Positions 7,989-18,000 of a stretch of DNA of 36,650 nt are shown one piece after another. The notes under the pieces are model-generated. The model was not told the origin of the DNA. It did not search any database and worked only from the letters and a program-made list of their open reading frames with translations. Each line of letters opens with the position of its first letter. Positions within the stretch are counted from its first letter, which is position 1. The DNA is taken from NCBI GenBank assembly GCA_026225095.1, contig JAMFSC010000080.1, forward strand, positions 1 to 36,650, read 5' to 3'. Both the position numbers and the translations under genes were made by a program. The DNA comes from a bacterium. GTDB lineage: Bacteria > Acidobacteriota > Terriglobia > Terriglobales > Acidobacteriaceae.

Positions 7989-9412
7989 CCCTATCGTTGT
8001 CGGGAGTGCACACCTTTCACGGAGTCGATGTCGACTTCGCTTACCTTGTGCCAAGCGGAGGAATCGTCGCGCTCGACGGCATCTCGATGGCTGTTCTCAA
8101 GAAGCTTGAGCAGACCTCCCTCACAAAGGAAGCCCTAGTCGAGCAGATGGTGATCAGCGGATATTCGGCCGAGGCGGCTGCGGAATCCATCGACGAGTTG
8201 GAATCTGTCCGCGCCATTCAGGTCGGTGCAAGCATCTATGAGCCATCTCAGCCTCTGCCAGACGAGTTTCCATTACAGAGCATCGTGCTCAACGTGACCA
8301 ATCAATGCAATCTCTCCTGCTCCTACTGCTATGAGTTCGGTGAGGATAAGATTGCAACTCCGGAAGGTAAGAAGAAGTTCATGGATATGGAGACCGCCAA
8401 AGCTTCGGTGGACTACCTGTTCAACGAATCAGGAGATCGTGCCTCCGTCCATATCACCTTCTTTGGCGGGGAGACGCTCATGAACTTTCCTCTCATGAAG
8501 CAGGTGGTCGCTTATGCCCGACAGGAGGCCGAGGAGCGGGGCCGGAACGTCGAATTCAGCCTCACTACGAATGCGACACTGCTCTCCACCACCATCGTCG
8601 AATTCCTCGCTGAAAATGGTGTTGGGGTAACCGTCAGCATGGATGGCACGAAGGAGATGCAGGACAAGTTTCGCATCTTTGCCAATGGCAATGGAAGTTA
8701 CGACATCATCAGGCCGAAGGTGCAGGAATTAATTGCCAAGCACACGAATCGACCGGTCGGAGCACGTGTGACGATGACGTCCGGAGCCATGGACGTGCGG
8801 AAGATCTACCAACATCTCAAGCACGAACTCGGTTTTCACGAGGTCGCCTTCGCCCCTGTGACGACATCTCCCGATCGTCTTTATTCCATCGGCGAGCCGG
8901 GCATGGACAGTGTGCTCCGTCAGTTCAGTGAGCTCGCCGATGAATATCTGGAACATGCGCTCCGAGGTGAGCATCACGGATTCTCAAACGTGAGTGACAC
9001 CCTCGCCGAGTTGCACCAGGGAGTCAACAAGGCGCTGCCCTGCGGTGCCGGGTTAGGCATGGTTGGAGTCGGCCCCTCGGGGGATATTGCGCCGTGCCAT
9101 CGCTTCGTCGATTCCGATGAGCATGTCATGGGACATATTACAACCGGTATCGACAAGGAAAAACGCGCCGACTTCCTGGGTCGCGGCAATATCGACACAA
9201 AGTACGATTGCCACACGTGCTGGGCACGACCCCTCTGTGCTGGCGGATGCCACCATGAAGCCTATGTGCGCTATGGTGACACCGGCCACGCCAACCTGCA
9301 CTACTGCGACTGGATCCGTAGCTGGACTAACAAGTGCCTGGAGATATATGGCGCGATCGCAGAAAAGAATCCATCGTTCCTCCAACACTTTGCTGAAAGG
9401 AAGGCTGCATGA
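7985..9412 (+). CDS. qhpD: Radical SAM/SPASM maturase that crosslinks the QHNDH gamma subunit
   Basis: A 475-residue enzyme. An N-terminal segment of about 90 residues has a PqqD/RRE-like peptide-binding look. The radical-SAM motif CNLSCSYC (Cys108, Cys112, Cys115) binds the 4Fe-4S cluster that cleaves SAM. C-terminal SPASM cysteines lie in LPCGAG, PCHRF, CHTCWARPLCAGGC and YCDW. In Paracoccus, QhpD forms three Cys-to-Asp/Glu thioether bonds in QhpC while it is still in the cytoplasm, and the target residues are all present in the downstream qhpC. The start is GTG at 7985, with GGAGG seven bases upstream and a four-base overlap with the qhpA stop; a GTG at 7961 would overlap more. It overlaps qhpC by ATGA. 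Confidence 0.95.
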   Translation: MTLSLSGVHTFHGVDVDFAYLVPSGGIVALDGISMAVLKKLEQTSLTKEALVEQMVISGYSAEAAAESIDELESVRAIQVGASIYEPSQPLPDEFPLQSIVLNVTNQCNLSCSYCYEFGEDKIATPEGKKKFMDMETAKASVDYLFNESGDRASVHITFFGGETLMNFPLMKQVVAYARQEAEERGRNVEFSLTTNATLLSTTIVEFLAENGVGVTVSMDGTKEMQDKFRIFANGNGSYDIIRPKVQELIAKHTNRPVGARVTMTSGAMDVRKIYQHLKHELGFHEVAFAPVTTSPDRLYSIGEPGMDSVLRQFSELADEYLEHALRGEHHGFSNVSDTLAELHQGVNKALPCGAGLGMVGVGPSGDIAPCHRFVDSDEHVMGHITTGIDKEKRADFLGRGNIDTKYDCHTCWARPLCAGGCHHEAYVRYGDTGHANLHYCDWIRSWTNKCLEIYGAIAEKNPSFLQHFAERKAA

Positions 9413-9747
9413 AGCATCTACACGCGATCAACAAAAAAGCCGCCCGCATAGAAGCCCAGGTCGCTGCGGAGAAAGAAGATATCGTTGCGCTGCAGAATCG
9501 GCCTGCTGCGCCACAGCCGCATGTCCCCATGGGCTGCTCGATTGTCTTCTCTCCTGGCTGGGAAGTAGATTCTGCAGGTGGCACTGCAGGCCTTTGCCAA
9601 CCAGTCGAGCGCGACATATATGACTGCTACGTCACATGCTTCTGGCCCGCACAGGTCCCCGATCACCTGAATAACTACCCCGATTGGACGAGCAAGTGTG
9701 CTCTTGCCACTAAGGATTGGCGAAATGTCGATATCGTCTTCCCATAA
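9409..9747 (+). CDS. qhpC: QHNDH gamma subunit precursor carrying cysteine tryptophylquinone (CTQ)
   Basis: A 112-residue precursor with a charged helical leader of about 36 residues (MKHLHAINKKAARIEAQ...) and no Sec signal; the leader serves QhpD recognition and is removed by QhpE. All residues modified in the Paracoccus subunit are kept at a constant offset of 36: Cys43/Glu52, Cys63/Asp69 and Cys77/Asp85 for the three thioether bridges, and Cys73 with Trp79 for CTQ. CTQ takes up the primary amine substrate. An additional Cys97 has no role in the known crosslink scheme, and Ser48 lies where I recall Asp in characterised subunits. The ATG overlaps the qhpD stop, with GAAAGGAAGG upstream. This is a RiPP-like maturation system. 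Confidence 0.95.
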   Translation: MKHLHAINKKAARIEAQVAAEKEDIVALQNRPAAPQPHVPMGCSIVFSPGWEVDSAGGTAGLCQPVERDIYDCYVTCFWPAQVPDHLNNYPDWTSKCALATKDWRNVDIVFP

Positions 9748-9800
9748 GAGTAGCTGTTGAGTTGAATGCGTTTATCCGTAGCTGAGTTGAGAGGAGCACC

Positions 9801-10916
9801 ATGCGATCGGTCGTAACGTTTCTTTCTGTCTGCGCTCTCTCCACGATGGCTTTTGCCGCGGATACCAAGGTCTCGGCAAAGCCTCCCGCTGAAGAACTGA
9901 TGTATCTGGCCACCTGGCCCCACACCATCAGAGTGATCGATGTTAACAAGGATAAAGTCGTCGACAGTATTGTCCTTCCCACTGATATTGCGCGCGTTCT
10001 GGTGCTGGCCCCGGACAGGTCGAAGATCTATGCTTCGACCCTGCGTGACAACTCCATCGTCACCGTAGATCTGAAGACACGGAAGATCCTCGATTGTTTC
10101 ACCATAAACACGGCAACTGATAACAACCGGCTGAGCGGACTGACGGTTGACCCGACCGGCAAACTTCTGTATTCCATCGTCACAACCGTTACCAAGAAGA
10201 TGGATCACTACGAAGTGGGCGATCCAAAGTTCGTGGCTATCGATCTGGATCAGAAAAAGATTGTCCGCAGCTCACCATTCCCTAAAGACGAATTCCCTGG
10301 TGCCCGCTCCCTCATGCGAGTCTCACCAGACGGGAAATCTCTCTATGTCTTCCGTCAGCAGATCCTTGTTTTTAACACCACGGACTTCAAATTAGAGAAA
10401 AAGATCGAGCTATCCAATCCCGTGGCGCCGCCGGGGATGGATAACCTATCACTCAATGTCCTGGACGATCCGAACGAGCCTCCCGGCAAGCTCATGAGCA
10501 TCTTCAACGCGTCCGATCCCTATGTTCACCGAGACATCTTCGGAATCGCGGAGATCGATCTCTCCAAGCAGACATTCGATCTGACACCGATCGGTCCAGC
10601 GGCCACAAGCATTCAGCCACTGATGCTCACGCCTGACCGCAAGTTGGGTTATACCGTTGCGGTCAACGGAACACACGGCGATCGAGTCACCGAGTTCTGG
10701 GTCTTTGACATGGCTACGAAGAAGCTCATCAACAAACGAGAGTTTGTAGGACGCACGCGGCTCAACTTCGGTATCTCGGCGGATGGCAAGAAACTTCTCA
10801 TCTATAACGCTGGCTTCTCAATCGAAGTCTATGACGCGAAGACGCTTGCTCTCGAAAAGACCATCGATCTGGAAGGCGACACCACCTCAAACCTCATCGT
10901 GATGCCCACACACTAG
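9801..10916 (+). CDS. qhpB: Quinohemoprotein amine dehydrogenase beta subunit (beta-propeller)
   Basis: A 371-residue secreted protein. Signal peptide is about residues 1-20 (hydrophobic, ending AFAAD). The rest shows repeated propeller blades of the YVTN/methylamine-dehydrogenase heavy-chain type, for example APDRSKIYAS, TVDPTGKLLYS, RVSPDGKSLYVF, LTPDRKLGYTV and ISADGKKLLIYN. In QHNDH the seven-bladed beta subunit packs against the gamma subunit and helps form the substrate pocket around CTQ. It has a strong GAGAGGAG site before the ATG. It lies 53 bases after qhpC; that spacer contains two near-copies of GTAGCTG...GAGTTGA. Length fits the family (about 340-350 residues mature). Confidence 0.92.
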   Translation: MRSVVTFLSVCALSTMAFAADTKVSAKPPAEELMYLATWPHTIRVIDVNKDKVVDSIVLPTDIARVLVLAPDRSKIYASTLRDNSIVTVDLKTRKILDCFTINTATDNNRLSGLTVDPTGKLLYSIVTTVTKKMDHYEVGDPKFVAIDLDQKKIVRSSPFPKDEFPGARSLMRVSPDGKSLYVFRQQILVFNTTDFKLEKKIELSNPVAPPGMDNLSLNVLDDPNEPPGKLMSIFNASDPYVHRDIFGIAEIDLSKQTFDLTPIGPAATSIQPLMLTPDRKLGYTVAVNGTHGDRVTEFWVFDMATKKLINKREFVGRTRLNFGISADGKKLLIYNAGFSIEVYDAKTLALEKTIDLEGDTTSNLIVMPTH

Positions 10917-10992
10917 CGGAAGAGTCCTAGCGCCGCTCAGGCGTGCCGCCCATCATCCGGCAGCATACCGAGATTATTGAACCTGATAAAAG

Positions 10993-12762
10993 ATGAAGCA
11001 CAACCATACTCGAGCACCCATCCCGTTTCGGCAGTACCGCCGAGCCTTTGCTTTTGTAGCACCATATTGGCGAGGACTTCTTGCCGTTCTCCTGCTCGGC
11101 CTGTTTTCCACTCTGGTTGGCCTGGCCCAGCCGTACATCTCCCGCCTGCTGATCGACGACGCGTTGGTTCGCCGGAATCTGCACACTCTATGGCAGGTCG
11201 CGCTGGCGATGGTCGTGGTGACCGTCGTTGGTTTCGCGGTCAATGCGGTCTCCAACTACACCTACACCCGTGTCACCGCGGAGAGCCTCTTCCGGATGCG
11301 TCTCGCTGTATTCCAGCATCTCCAGCGACTCTCTCCACGGTACTTCGCCAAGAGCAAGCTTGGCGACTTGGTCTCGCGAATTAATAACGATATCGGCGAG
11401 GTGCAGCGGGTCTGCTCGGACACCTTGCTTTCGGTCTTCTCAAACGTACTCTTTCTCGTCGGCAGCATCGCTATTATGGTCTGGCTCAACCCTCGCCTCA
11501 CGCTGGCGAGCGTGTGCCTGCTTCCCATCAGCCTTTTTACACTGCGATACTATCAACGCCGTCTCATGTTCTACACGGCCGAGCTAAGACAGCGGAGCTC
11601 GAACCTCGGCAGTTTTCTCATCGAGAGCATCATGGGCTTGCGACTCATCGTCACGTCTACCGCTGAGCTGCGTGAGACTGACCGTTTTAGCTGGCATAAC
11701 ACACAGTTTGTTCAATCGCTGCTTTCGATGCAGATGACTTCTTTCTTCGCAAGCGCACTGCCCGGTACTGTTCTTACACTTTCGACCGCCGCCGTTTTTT
11801 TATACGGGGGCCGGCTGGTCGTCGAGGGCACTCTGACTCTTGGCGCCTTCGTTGCGTTCATGGCGTACCATGTCAAATTGCTTTCCCCGGTGCAGAATCT
11901 GCTCGGCATTTACACCAGCCTCCTCACCGGCGGCGTATCCCTAGCTCGAGTATTCGAAGTACTTGATGTACCCGTCGAAGTTCCGGATCCGCCGTCACCA
12001 AAACCCCTCCCGCCCTTCTCCCGTGAGATTCGCTTCGATCGGGTCGCATTCCGCTACTCACCGGACGTACCTGTCCTTGAGGACATATCTTTTTCTCTTC
12101 GCAAAGGTGGCTTCTATGCACTTGCCGGTCCAAGCGGTGTCGGCAAGTCCACGATCGGCGATCTCCTGGTACGATTCTTTGACGTGCAGCGGGGATCCAT
12201 TACCATCGACGGTATAGACATCCGGGACGTTGCGCTTCACAACCTTCGCACAACCGTTGCCGTTGTGGAACAGACTCCCTATCTCTTCCACGCAACGGTC
12301 CACGAGAATATCGCCTATGGTCGCCCCGAAGCGACACTCGCTCAGATCCAGCGGAGCGCTCAGGAAGCAGGAATTCACCGCTTTGTCGAAGGACTTCCGG
12401 ACAAGTACGAGACGATGATCGGCGAGCGTGGTGCCACGCTATCTGTCGGCGAGCGACAGCGCATCGCCCTGGCTCGAGCCCTTCTGCGTGATCCAGCAAT
12501 ACTGGTGCTCGATGAACCCACATCTGCGCTCGACCCAGGATCCGAGGCCATCGTGACCGACGAACTTGCCCGCAATCTCCGCGGCCGAACCACCCTCGTC
12601 ATCACTCATCGCCTCTCACTCATCGAGGCAGCCGATTACGTCTTTGTTCTCGAAGAGGGCAGGATCGTCGAAGAAGGTCGGCCATCCGATCTCCTCGACC
12701 GATTCGGATACCTTTCACAACAGTTCCGCACAAACCCAATCCCAGAGACGATACCTTCATGA
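10993..12762 (+). CDS. qhpF: ABC exporter (fused membrane and ATPase domains) for the gamma subunit
   Basis: A 589-residue half-transporter. Six membrane helices lie within about residues 25-310 (for example LLAVLLLGLFSTLVG and FLVGSIAIMVW). The C-terminal ATPase has Walker A GPSGVGKST at 379-387, signature LSVGERQR at 483-490 and Walker B ILVLDEP at 503-509. In the Paracoccus qhp operon this ABC transporter is required to bring crosslinked QhpC to the periplasm. No peptidase C39 domain is present; leader removal is done by QhpE. The signature has LSVGE instead of LSGGQ, still compatible with ATPase activity. Its ATG has only a weak ribosome site (ATAAAAG), and it overlaps qhpE by ATGA. Confidence 0.92.
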   Translation: MKHNHTRAPIPFRQYRRAFAFVAPYWRGLLAVLLLGLFSTLVGLAQPYISRLLIDDALVRRNLHTLWQVALAMVVVTVVGFAVNAVSNYTYTRVTAESLFRMRLAVFQHLQRLSPRYFAKSKLGDLVSRINNDIGEVQRVCSDTLLSVFSNVLFLVGSIAIMVWLNPRLTLASVCLLPISLFTLRYYQRRLMFYTAELRQRSSNLGSFLIESIMGLRLIVTSTAELRETDRFSWHNTQFVQSLLSMQMTSFFASALPGTVLTLSTAAVFLYGGRLVVEGTLTLGAFVAFMAYHVKLLSPVQNLLGIYTSLLTGGVSLARVFEVLDVPVEVPDPPSPKPLPPFSREIRFDRVAFRYSPDVPVLEDISFSLRKGGFYALAGPSGVGKSTIGDLLVRFFDVQRGSITIDGIDIRDVALHNLRTTVAVVEQTPYLFHATVHENIAYGRPEATLAQIQRSAQEAGIHRFVEGLPDKYETMIGERGATLSVGERQRIALARALLRDPAILVLDEPTSALDPGSEAIVTDELARNLRGRTTLVITHRLSLIEAADYVFVLEEGRIVEEGRPSDLLDRFGYLSQQFRTNPIPETIPS

Positions 12763-13442
12763 ATCGCCGCGTCCGAGTCGCCATGTTGGATAGCGGCGTC
12801 TTCGCCAATAATGCCCACATTCGGCACCCTCCACACGGCGGCGTCACCATTGTTTCCGAGGGTGAGCGGCCCGGCTTTCAAGACACACTAGGACACGGCA
12901 CAGCCGTCTGCGCCCTCCTTCAACAGATGGCACCTGAGGCCGATCTTTTCGCCGTCAAGATCTTTGACCAGCGCCTGGCTACAAGTCTTTCCATTGTTCT
13001 GCGCGCGATCGAATGGTGTGTGCAGGAGCAAATGGACGTGATCAATCTCAGCCTCGGAACTTCCAACGAGGCACACCGTGAGTCGTTCCTCGCAGCCATC
13101 GCAGATGTTCAAAGCCACCATGCAGTCCTCGTCTCCGCCTATGATTTGAACGGAACCTTGATGCTCCCCGGTTCACTACCCGGAGTTGTCGGAGTGGTCG
13201 AAGATGCGGGCTGTCCTCGCGAAAGCTACCGCGTCATCCGCGACGGTCCGGTTCGGCTTGCTGCCTGTCCCTACCCACTGAACATCGACGGAGTCCCTCG
13301 TGAGCGGAACCTCCGCGGCGTCAGCTTCTCGGTGGCCCACATCTCCGCGCAGATCGCCCGGTCTTGGACAAGGATACCCAATCCCAGCGATCCCCTCGAC
13401 TATCTCGCGCGAGGCGCGCCGATGCTACTCAGCGATGCTTGA
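12759..13442 (+). CDS. qhpE: Subtilisin-like protease that removes the QhpC leader
   Basis: A 227-residue cytoplasmic S8-family protease with no signal peptide. The catalytic triad is visible as Asp11 (MLDSGV), His46 (LGHGTAV) and Ser189 (GVSFSVAH). DVINLSLG is the substrate-binding strand of subtilases. The expected oxyanion Asn (AAGN in subtilisin) is not clear: the segment reads SAYDLNG, so Asn131 or another residue must serve. In Paracoccus, QhpE is a small, unusual subtilisin-like enzyme that cleaves the gamma-subunit leader after crosslinking. The short length and position directly after qhpF agree. It overlaps qhpF by four bases, and its stop is two bases from the stop of convergent qhpG. 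Confidence 0.9.
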   Translation: MNRRVRVAMLDSGVFANNAHIRHPPHGGVTIVSEGERPGFQDTLGHGTAVCALLQQMAPEADLFAVKIFDQRLATSLSIVLRAIEWCVQEQMDVINLSLGTSNEAHRESFLAAIADVQSHHAVLVSAYDLNGTLMLPGSLPGVVGVVEDAGCPRESYRVIRDGPVRLAACPYPLNIDGVPRERNLRGVSFSVAHISAQIARSWTRIPNPSDPLDYLARGAPMLLSDA

Positions 13443-13444
13443 TC

Positions 13445-14485
13445 CTACAGCGCTACCAGATCACGATCTACCAGTCTAAAGAATGGACGGGGAGCGCTGG
13501 CAAGCTCGAGCAGCAGGTCCTCAATACCCGCCCGTAGCTCATCGCAGCTATCCTTCCAGGATCGTGACATTCCGCCCGTCTCATAGAATGGCAGACATGT
13601 CTGCAGATGACGTAGAAATCCCTGTCTTAGGCGAGTGTCGTAGTGTGCCGTCAACCTCTCACGATCGGCTCCTCCAATTTCGGCCCTGACAACCGCGGCT
13701 ACTAAGAATGCCTCGCGAATTGCATTGCCCGCTCCTTCACCGCAGAGTGGGTCAAAACTCATCGCAGCCGCGCCGCAATAGATAGACCTGTCCCGGGCCA
13801 TCCCTTGCCGAAGACGCGGATGAATTGGAATGCTTCCGCTCTGACGAACCCACTTTGCGACACGGCGGGCCACAAGCCGGCTCTGCAGAAGTAGATTCTC
13901 CACTGTATCTCCAGCCGCGATGAGGGTCGCTCTGCCCTCGCCGCGAGATAGCATGAACAGCCAGCCGTCTTGAACGGCCTCCACCCAGCAAGCCTCGAGT
14001 TCAGCCTCCGTGCTCAGATCAACCGATGCAATCCATGCGTTGCGGCTTCCGATGCAACGCTCCTGGGCGGAGTCGATGCCTTCCCGTGACGATTCAATTC
14101 GCCAGGATTCGCTCCTGCTGCCATCGCAGATCGGAAGCGACGGAACACGCCGCCATAGTCGCCGCAATAGTTCGCCTTCCGGGGCCACCATCCCCTGGTG
14201 TGGCAGATCTGCTTCGACCCTGTCCCCACCCCAGCCCACGATCCGTCGAGTCACCCGTGCGAATCCTGAAAAGATATCCTCTTGTCCGTTCTCTGTCGCA
14301 GGGAATAGTCCCCGCAGCAGATGCTCTGTCTGCGCACTCAATAAGATTGCAGCAAGCTTTGGCCGACAGTTCAAATCCAGAACACAGGGAACGCCCGCAT
14401 CGGTGAGCAGACGGGCCGTGCACACTGAGGCCATACCGTCTCCTTCGATTACGACTGCCGACCTGGCCCTTGCCGTTTTCGTCAC
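13445..14485 (-). CDS. qhpG: FAD-dependent monooxygenase for CTQ biogenesis
   Basis: A 346-residue flavoprotein. The N-terminal Rossmann segment AVVIEGDGMASVCTARLL is a GxGxxG-like dinucleotide-binding motif. A later FDPLCGEGAGNAIR (D-P-x-x-G-x-G) matches the FAD-ribityl site of the tryptophan-halogenase/geranylgeranyl-reductase class. QhpG in Paracoccus hydroxylates the precursor tryptophan of crosslinked QhpC, starting tryptophylquinone formation. Unlike in Paracoccus, the gene is on the opposite strand, tail to tail with qhpE, so it must have its own promoter. The start is GTG at 14485 with GGAG seven bases upstream. Gene context supports the specific name; sequence alone would say FAD monooxygenase. 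Confidence 0.85.
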   Translation of the reverse strand: MTKTARARSAVVIEGDGMASVCTARLLTDAGVPCVLDLNCRPKLAAILLSAQTEHLLRGLFPATENGQEDIFSGFARVTRRIVGWGGDRVEADLPHQGMVAPEGELLRRLWRRVPSLPICDGSRSESWRIESSREGIDSAQERCIGSRNAWIASVDLSTEAELEACWVEAVQDGWLFMLSRGEGRATLIAAGDTVENLLLQSRLVARRVAKWVRQSGSIPIHPRLRQGMARDRSIYCGAAAMSFDPLCGEGAGNAIREAFLVAAVVRAEIGGADRERLTAHYDTRLRQGFLRHLQTCLPFYETGGMSRSWKDSCDELRAGIEDLLLELASAPRPFFRLVDRDLVAL

Positions 14486-15071
14486 AACGAGACTCCGAAC
14501 GCCGCTTGATAAAAATTGTGAATCAATTGATTTGACTTAGCAATCAAGACGCATCACGACTTACCTACAGCGGAAGGCCATCTTTGACTTTCCAAGATGG
14601 GAATTCGAGTTGTTGGTTCGATAACGCCTCCGCAAGTAAGGAGTCAGTCTCCCCGGTGCAGCGTGAACCTACGAATATTCATGCAAGCTTCTGGAAAGTA
14701 TAGCGTTTCCAATATTACGGCGGAGCCTTAGGCGCGTGCTTATTGGGCTACAACTGGATCATTCGGGATCTATCGGATCAATAAATTACCGTGAAGTTTT
14801 CGTTGACTCATCAAGGGATTGGCTGTAGGTTTATTTCAAAGACACTCATCTGTAATCTGCAGCGTTACCAACCTTCCGTTGGCGCAAAGAAACCCACCTA
14901 TCTTCCATCGAAGATCACTCAGGTGCGCGGTTGCTACATTGCAGCGCTCGATGTTGAGTTCTCCTTGATTCCCCGTCTTATTGGTCCGTCTCGCAAATCG
15001 CTGGGTACCCGTCCTGGTTAGAACAATGGAAACTTCATCCACTCGTTACCCGTTTTGAGAGAGGCTTGACG
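14486..15071. other. Divergent intergenic region between qhpG and TonB receptor 1
   Basis: 586 bases with no recognisable gene; frames of 68-76 codons here have no motif or ribosome site. It must hold the qhpG promoter (minus) and the receptor promoter (plus). Just upstream of qhpG the minus strand reads TTGCTAAGTCAAAT, loosely like the TTGCTAAACGAAT found before qhpA, which may or may not be meaningful. Confidence 0.5.
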
Positions 15072-18000
15072 ATGCATAGTTTCTGCGGCAGGAGTTTCCC
15101 CACTTTACGGAAGAGCCATCGTGGTATCTACCTTGTTCTACTTCTCCTTTGTCTCGTCGTGACCATGTCCAGCGCAGTTGCCCAGTCCACCTATGGAGCG
15201 TTTGTCGGAACGGTGAAGGACCCTCAGGGCGCTATCATCGTGGGTGCGACCGTGAAGCTTGTGAACGCCGACACTGCCGCTGTTCGAACAGAGATCTCGA
15301 ACGCGCAGGGACAGTATTCTTTCCCGAACATCGAACCCGGTATCTATCGCATTGCGGTGGAGTTCTCCGGCTTCCGGAAGACCGAGTTCCCCGGCCTTGT
15401 CCTCCAGGCACGCGAAACGCAACGTGTCGACGCGTCACTCGCACTCGGGCAAACCAGCCAGACCATCGAAGTCCAGACCTCCGCCGGCGTGGTCAACACC
15501 GACACCTCAAATCTCATCGAGACACGGACCGGTATCGAGCTCAACAATCTCCCCGTGGCGATCAGTTCCCGTGCGAATGGATCCACCAGCCCTTACTCCA
15601 CCCTGCAAACGCAGGCGGGCGTGCAATCCGACGAATCCGGAAACATCTCGGTGGCCGGTCAAAAGCCAAGCCTCCTCTCCGTCACGGTGGACGGCATCAG
15701 CACAATGAACGTCACGGCCAGCGCCCCTGCAGCCGAAATGTTTCCCTCCTTCAACACCATCGAGGAGATCCGTATCAGCCAGAATGCAAACGCGGCGGAG
15801 TTCGGTGGAATCGCCGATGTCACAACCGTAACCAAGGGTGGGACAAATCGTAGCCACGGCGGAATCTTCGACAACTACGAAACCAAGGGATTCAATGCCA
15901 AGATTCCAACCGCCTCCTCGAAGCAAAATCTTGTGTTGAATAACTTTGGGGTGTTCTACAGTGGACCCGTGGTTCTTCCGTGGCTCTATAACGGGCGGGA
16001 TAAGACCTTCTACCTTCTCAGTTATGAAGGGCTTCGCCTGCCGAAGACGACCACGAGCATCCAGACAGTTCCCACTCAAGCCATGCGGGCAGGCGATCTA
16101 TCCAACTATCCGACACAGATCTATCGTCCCGATGGGTCACCAATCGTCGGAAATAAGTTGCTCTCATCCGACCTCAATGCAACCTCACAAGTGGCTCTCG
16201 CCCGTTATTACCCCCTGCCCAACGTCGCCTCCGCCACTGCCATCCCGGGGAACAATTATGTTGCAAACTATGCGACTCCGATCACTTCCGACCAGGGTGA
16301 CGCGCGCATCGACCAGACAATTACTTCGAAGCAGTCCACTTTCGCTCGTTACAGTTATAAACAGCGTTCCGCGTCCACTGCACTTGGATTGCTCACCGGC
16401 ATCCAGGGGGCACCAGAGAAAGATACAAGCCTCACCGGAGCATACAACTACATCTTCACCCCGAGGCTCTTCAACGAATTCCGTGCCGGTCTTAGCAAGT
16501 ACATTACAGCAAGCACATTCAACTCAAACTCGTCCGTCATCTCTCAACTCGGCATTCAGGGGATTCCCGATCTTCTCAGCCCAAGTGTCGCCGCCCTCCC
16601 GCGCTTCACGATCACCGGATTCACAACCGTATCCGGGAGTTCCTCCAAGCGCAGCAGCAATACCTATCAGTTCATTGACAACGTCACCTGGACGAAGGGC
16701 CGGCATACCTTCAAAACGGGCGCGGATTTTCGTCGTCTCTATGCCTATGCCGGAAATGTATTCGGAAGCTCTCGTCTCGGTCAATACACCTTCAATGGGA
16801 AGAACGCGCCGGGTGCGGTGATCAAGCAGCCGTTCGCCAGCTTCCTTCAGGGCGTCCCGGATACCACGACCGTCTCCGATGTATTGAATGCCGACATGAA
16901 CGGGCGCGGCAACGCCTATGCCGTCTACGTGCAGGATGACTGGAAGGTGTCTAATACCCTGACGCTGAATTTCGGCCTCCGGTACGAATACCACCCAATG
17001 TTGAAGGACAAGTATCAGAATAGCGCCAACTTCCTTCCCGACTACACCTCCACCGTCAATGGCACCACGGTGCATGGTGCGATCGATGTCCCAGGAGCCT
17101 ATGCGCTGGCCAACAATGTTCTCCCCGCGTTCCTCAGCCAGATAAGCCCCACTCCACTGCTGACGGCAGCACAAGCCGGTGAGCCCGATAGCCTGGTGTC
17201 GGTCGCAAGGGACGACTTCGCTCCACGCTTCGGCTTTGCCTGGCGCCCATTGCACACCGACAAGACTGTCATAAGAGGTGGCGCCGGGCGATTCATCGCT
17301 GCAGCACTTGGGGCGAGCGTCGTGGGCGGGTGGGCAGTCAGCGCCAGCGTTGTTGATGTGTATACGAACACCTTCACCTCTCCAACATCCGGTGTCCCAC
17401 AACTGAAATTTCCAACACCGTTTGCCACAGCACCCGGTGCGCTTCCCGCGTTGGACTTCGATTATGCCATCTCTCCCCACTACCGTGACCCGACCGTCGA
17501 CCAGTGGAATCTGACGATGGAACAGGACCTCGGTTTCCAGACCGGGCTGCGCGTCAGCTACTCCGGCAGCCACGGAAACAACCTTACCGAACAGGCGAAC
17601 CTAAACCAGGTTCCTTACGGGACAACGAAACCTACCCAGGCAGCCTTTCCCTACCCGGCATTGGGAGAAATTCAGGACAACCTGAATCTGGCCGTCAGCA
17701 ACTATAACGCTCTCACGGTCGAGGCCAACCATCGCACCACACATGGCCTCCAGTTCTCCGCCAGCTATGTCTTCGCCCGCAACTTATCCGACGAGGGCGG
17801 AATCAACCCAACGAGTGAAGTAGGTGAAAGCGGTTCCCTCCCTAGCGATCTCTACCACCCGATGGTTGATTATGGAAACGTCGAGTTCACTCACCGCCAG
17901 CGGCTCCTGGCCTCGTATGTCTATGACCTTCCCTTCGGCCACAATCGCACCTACCTTGGCACTACAAACTTCTTCGTCGATCGGCTGGTTAGCAACTGGC

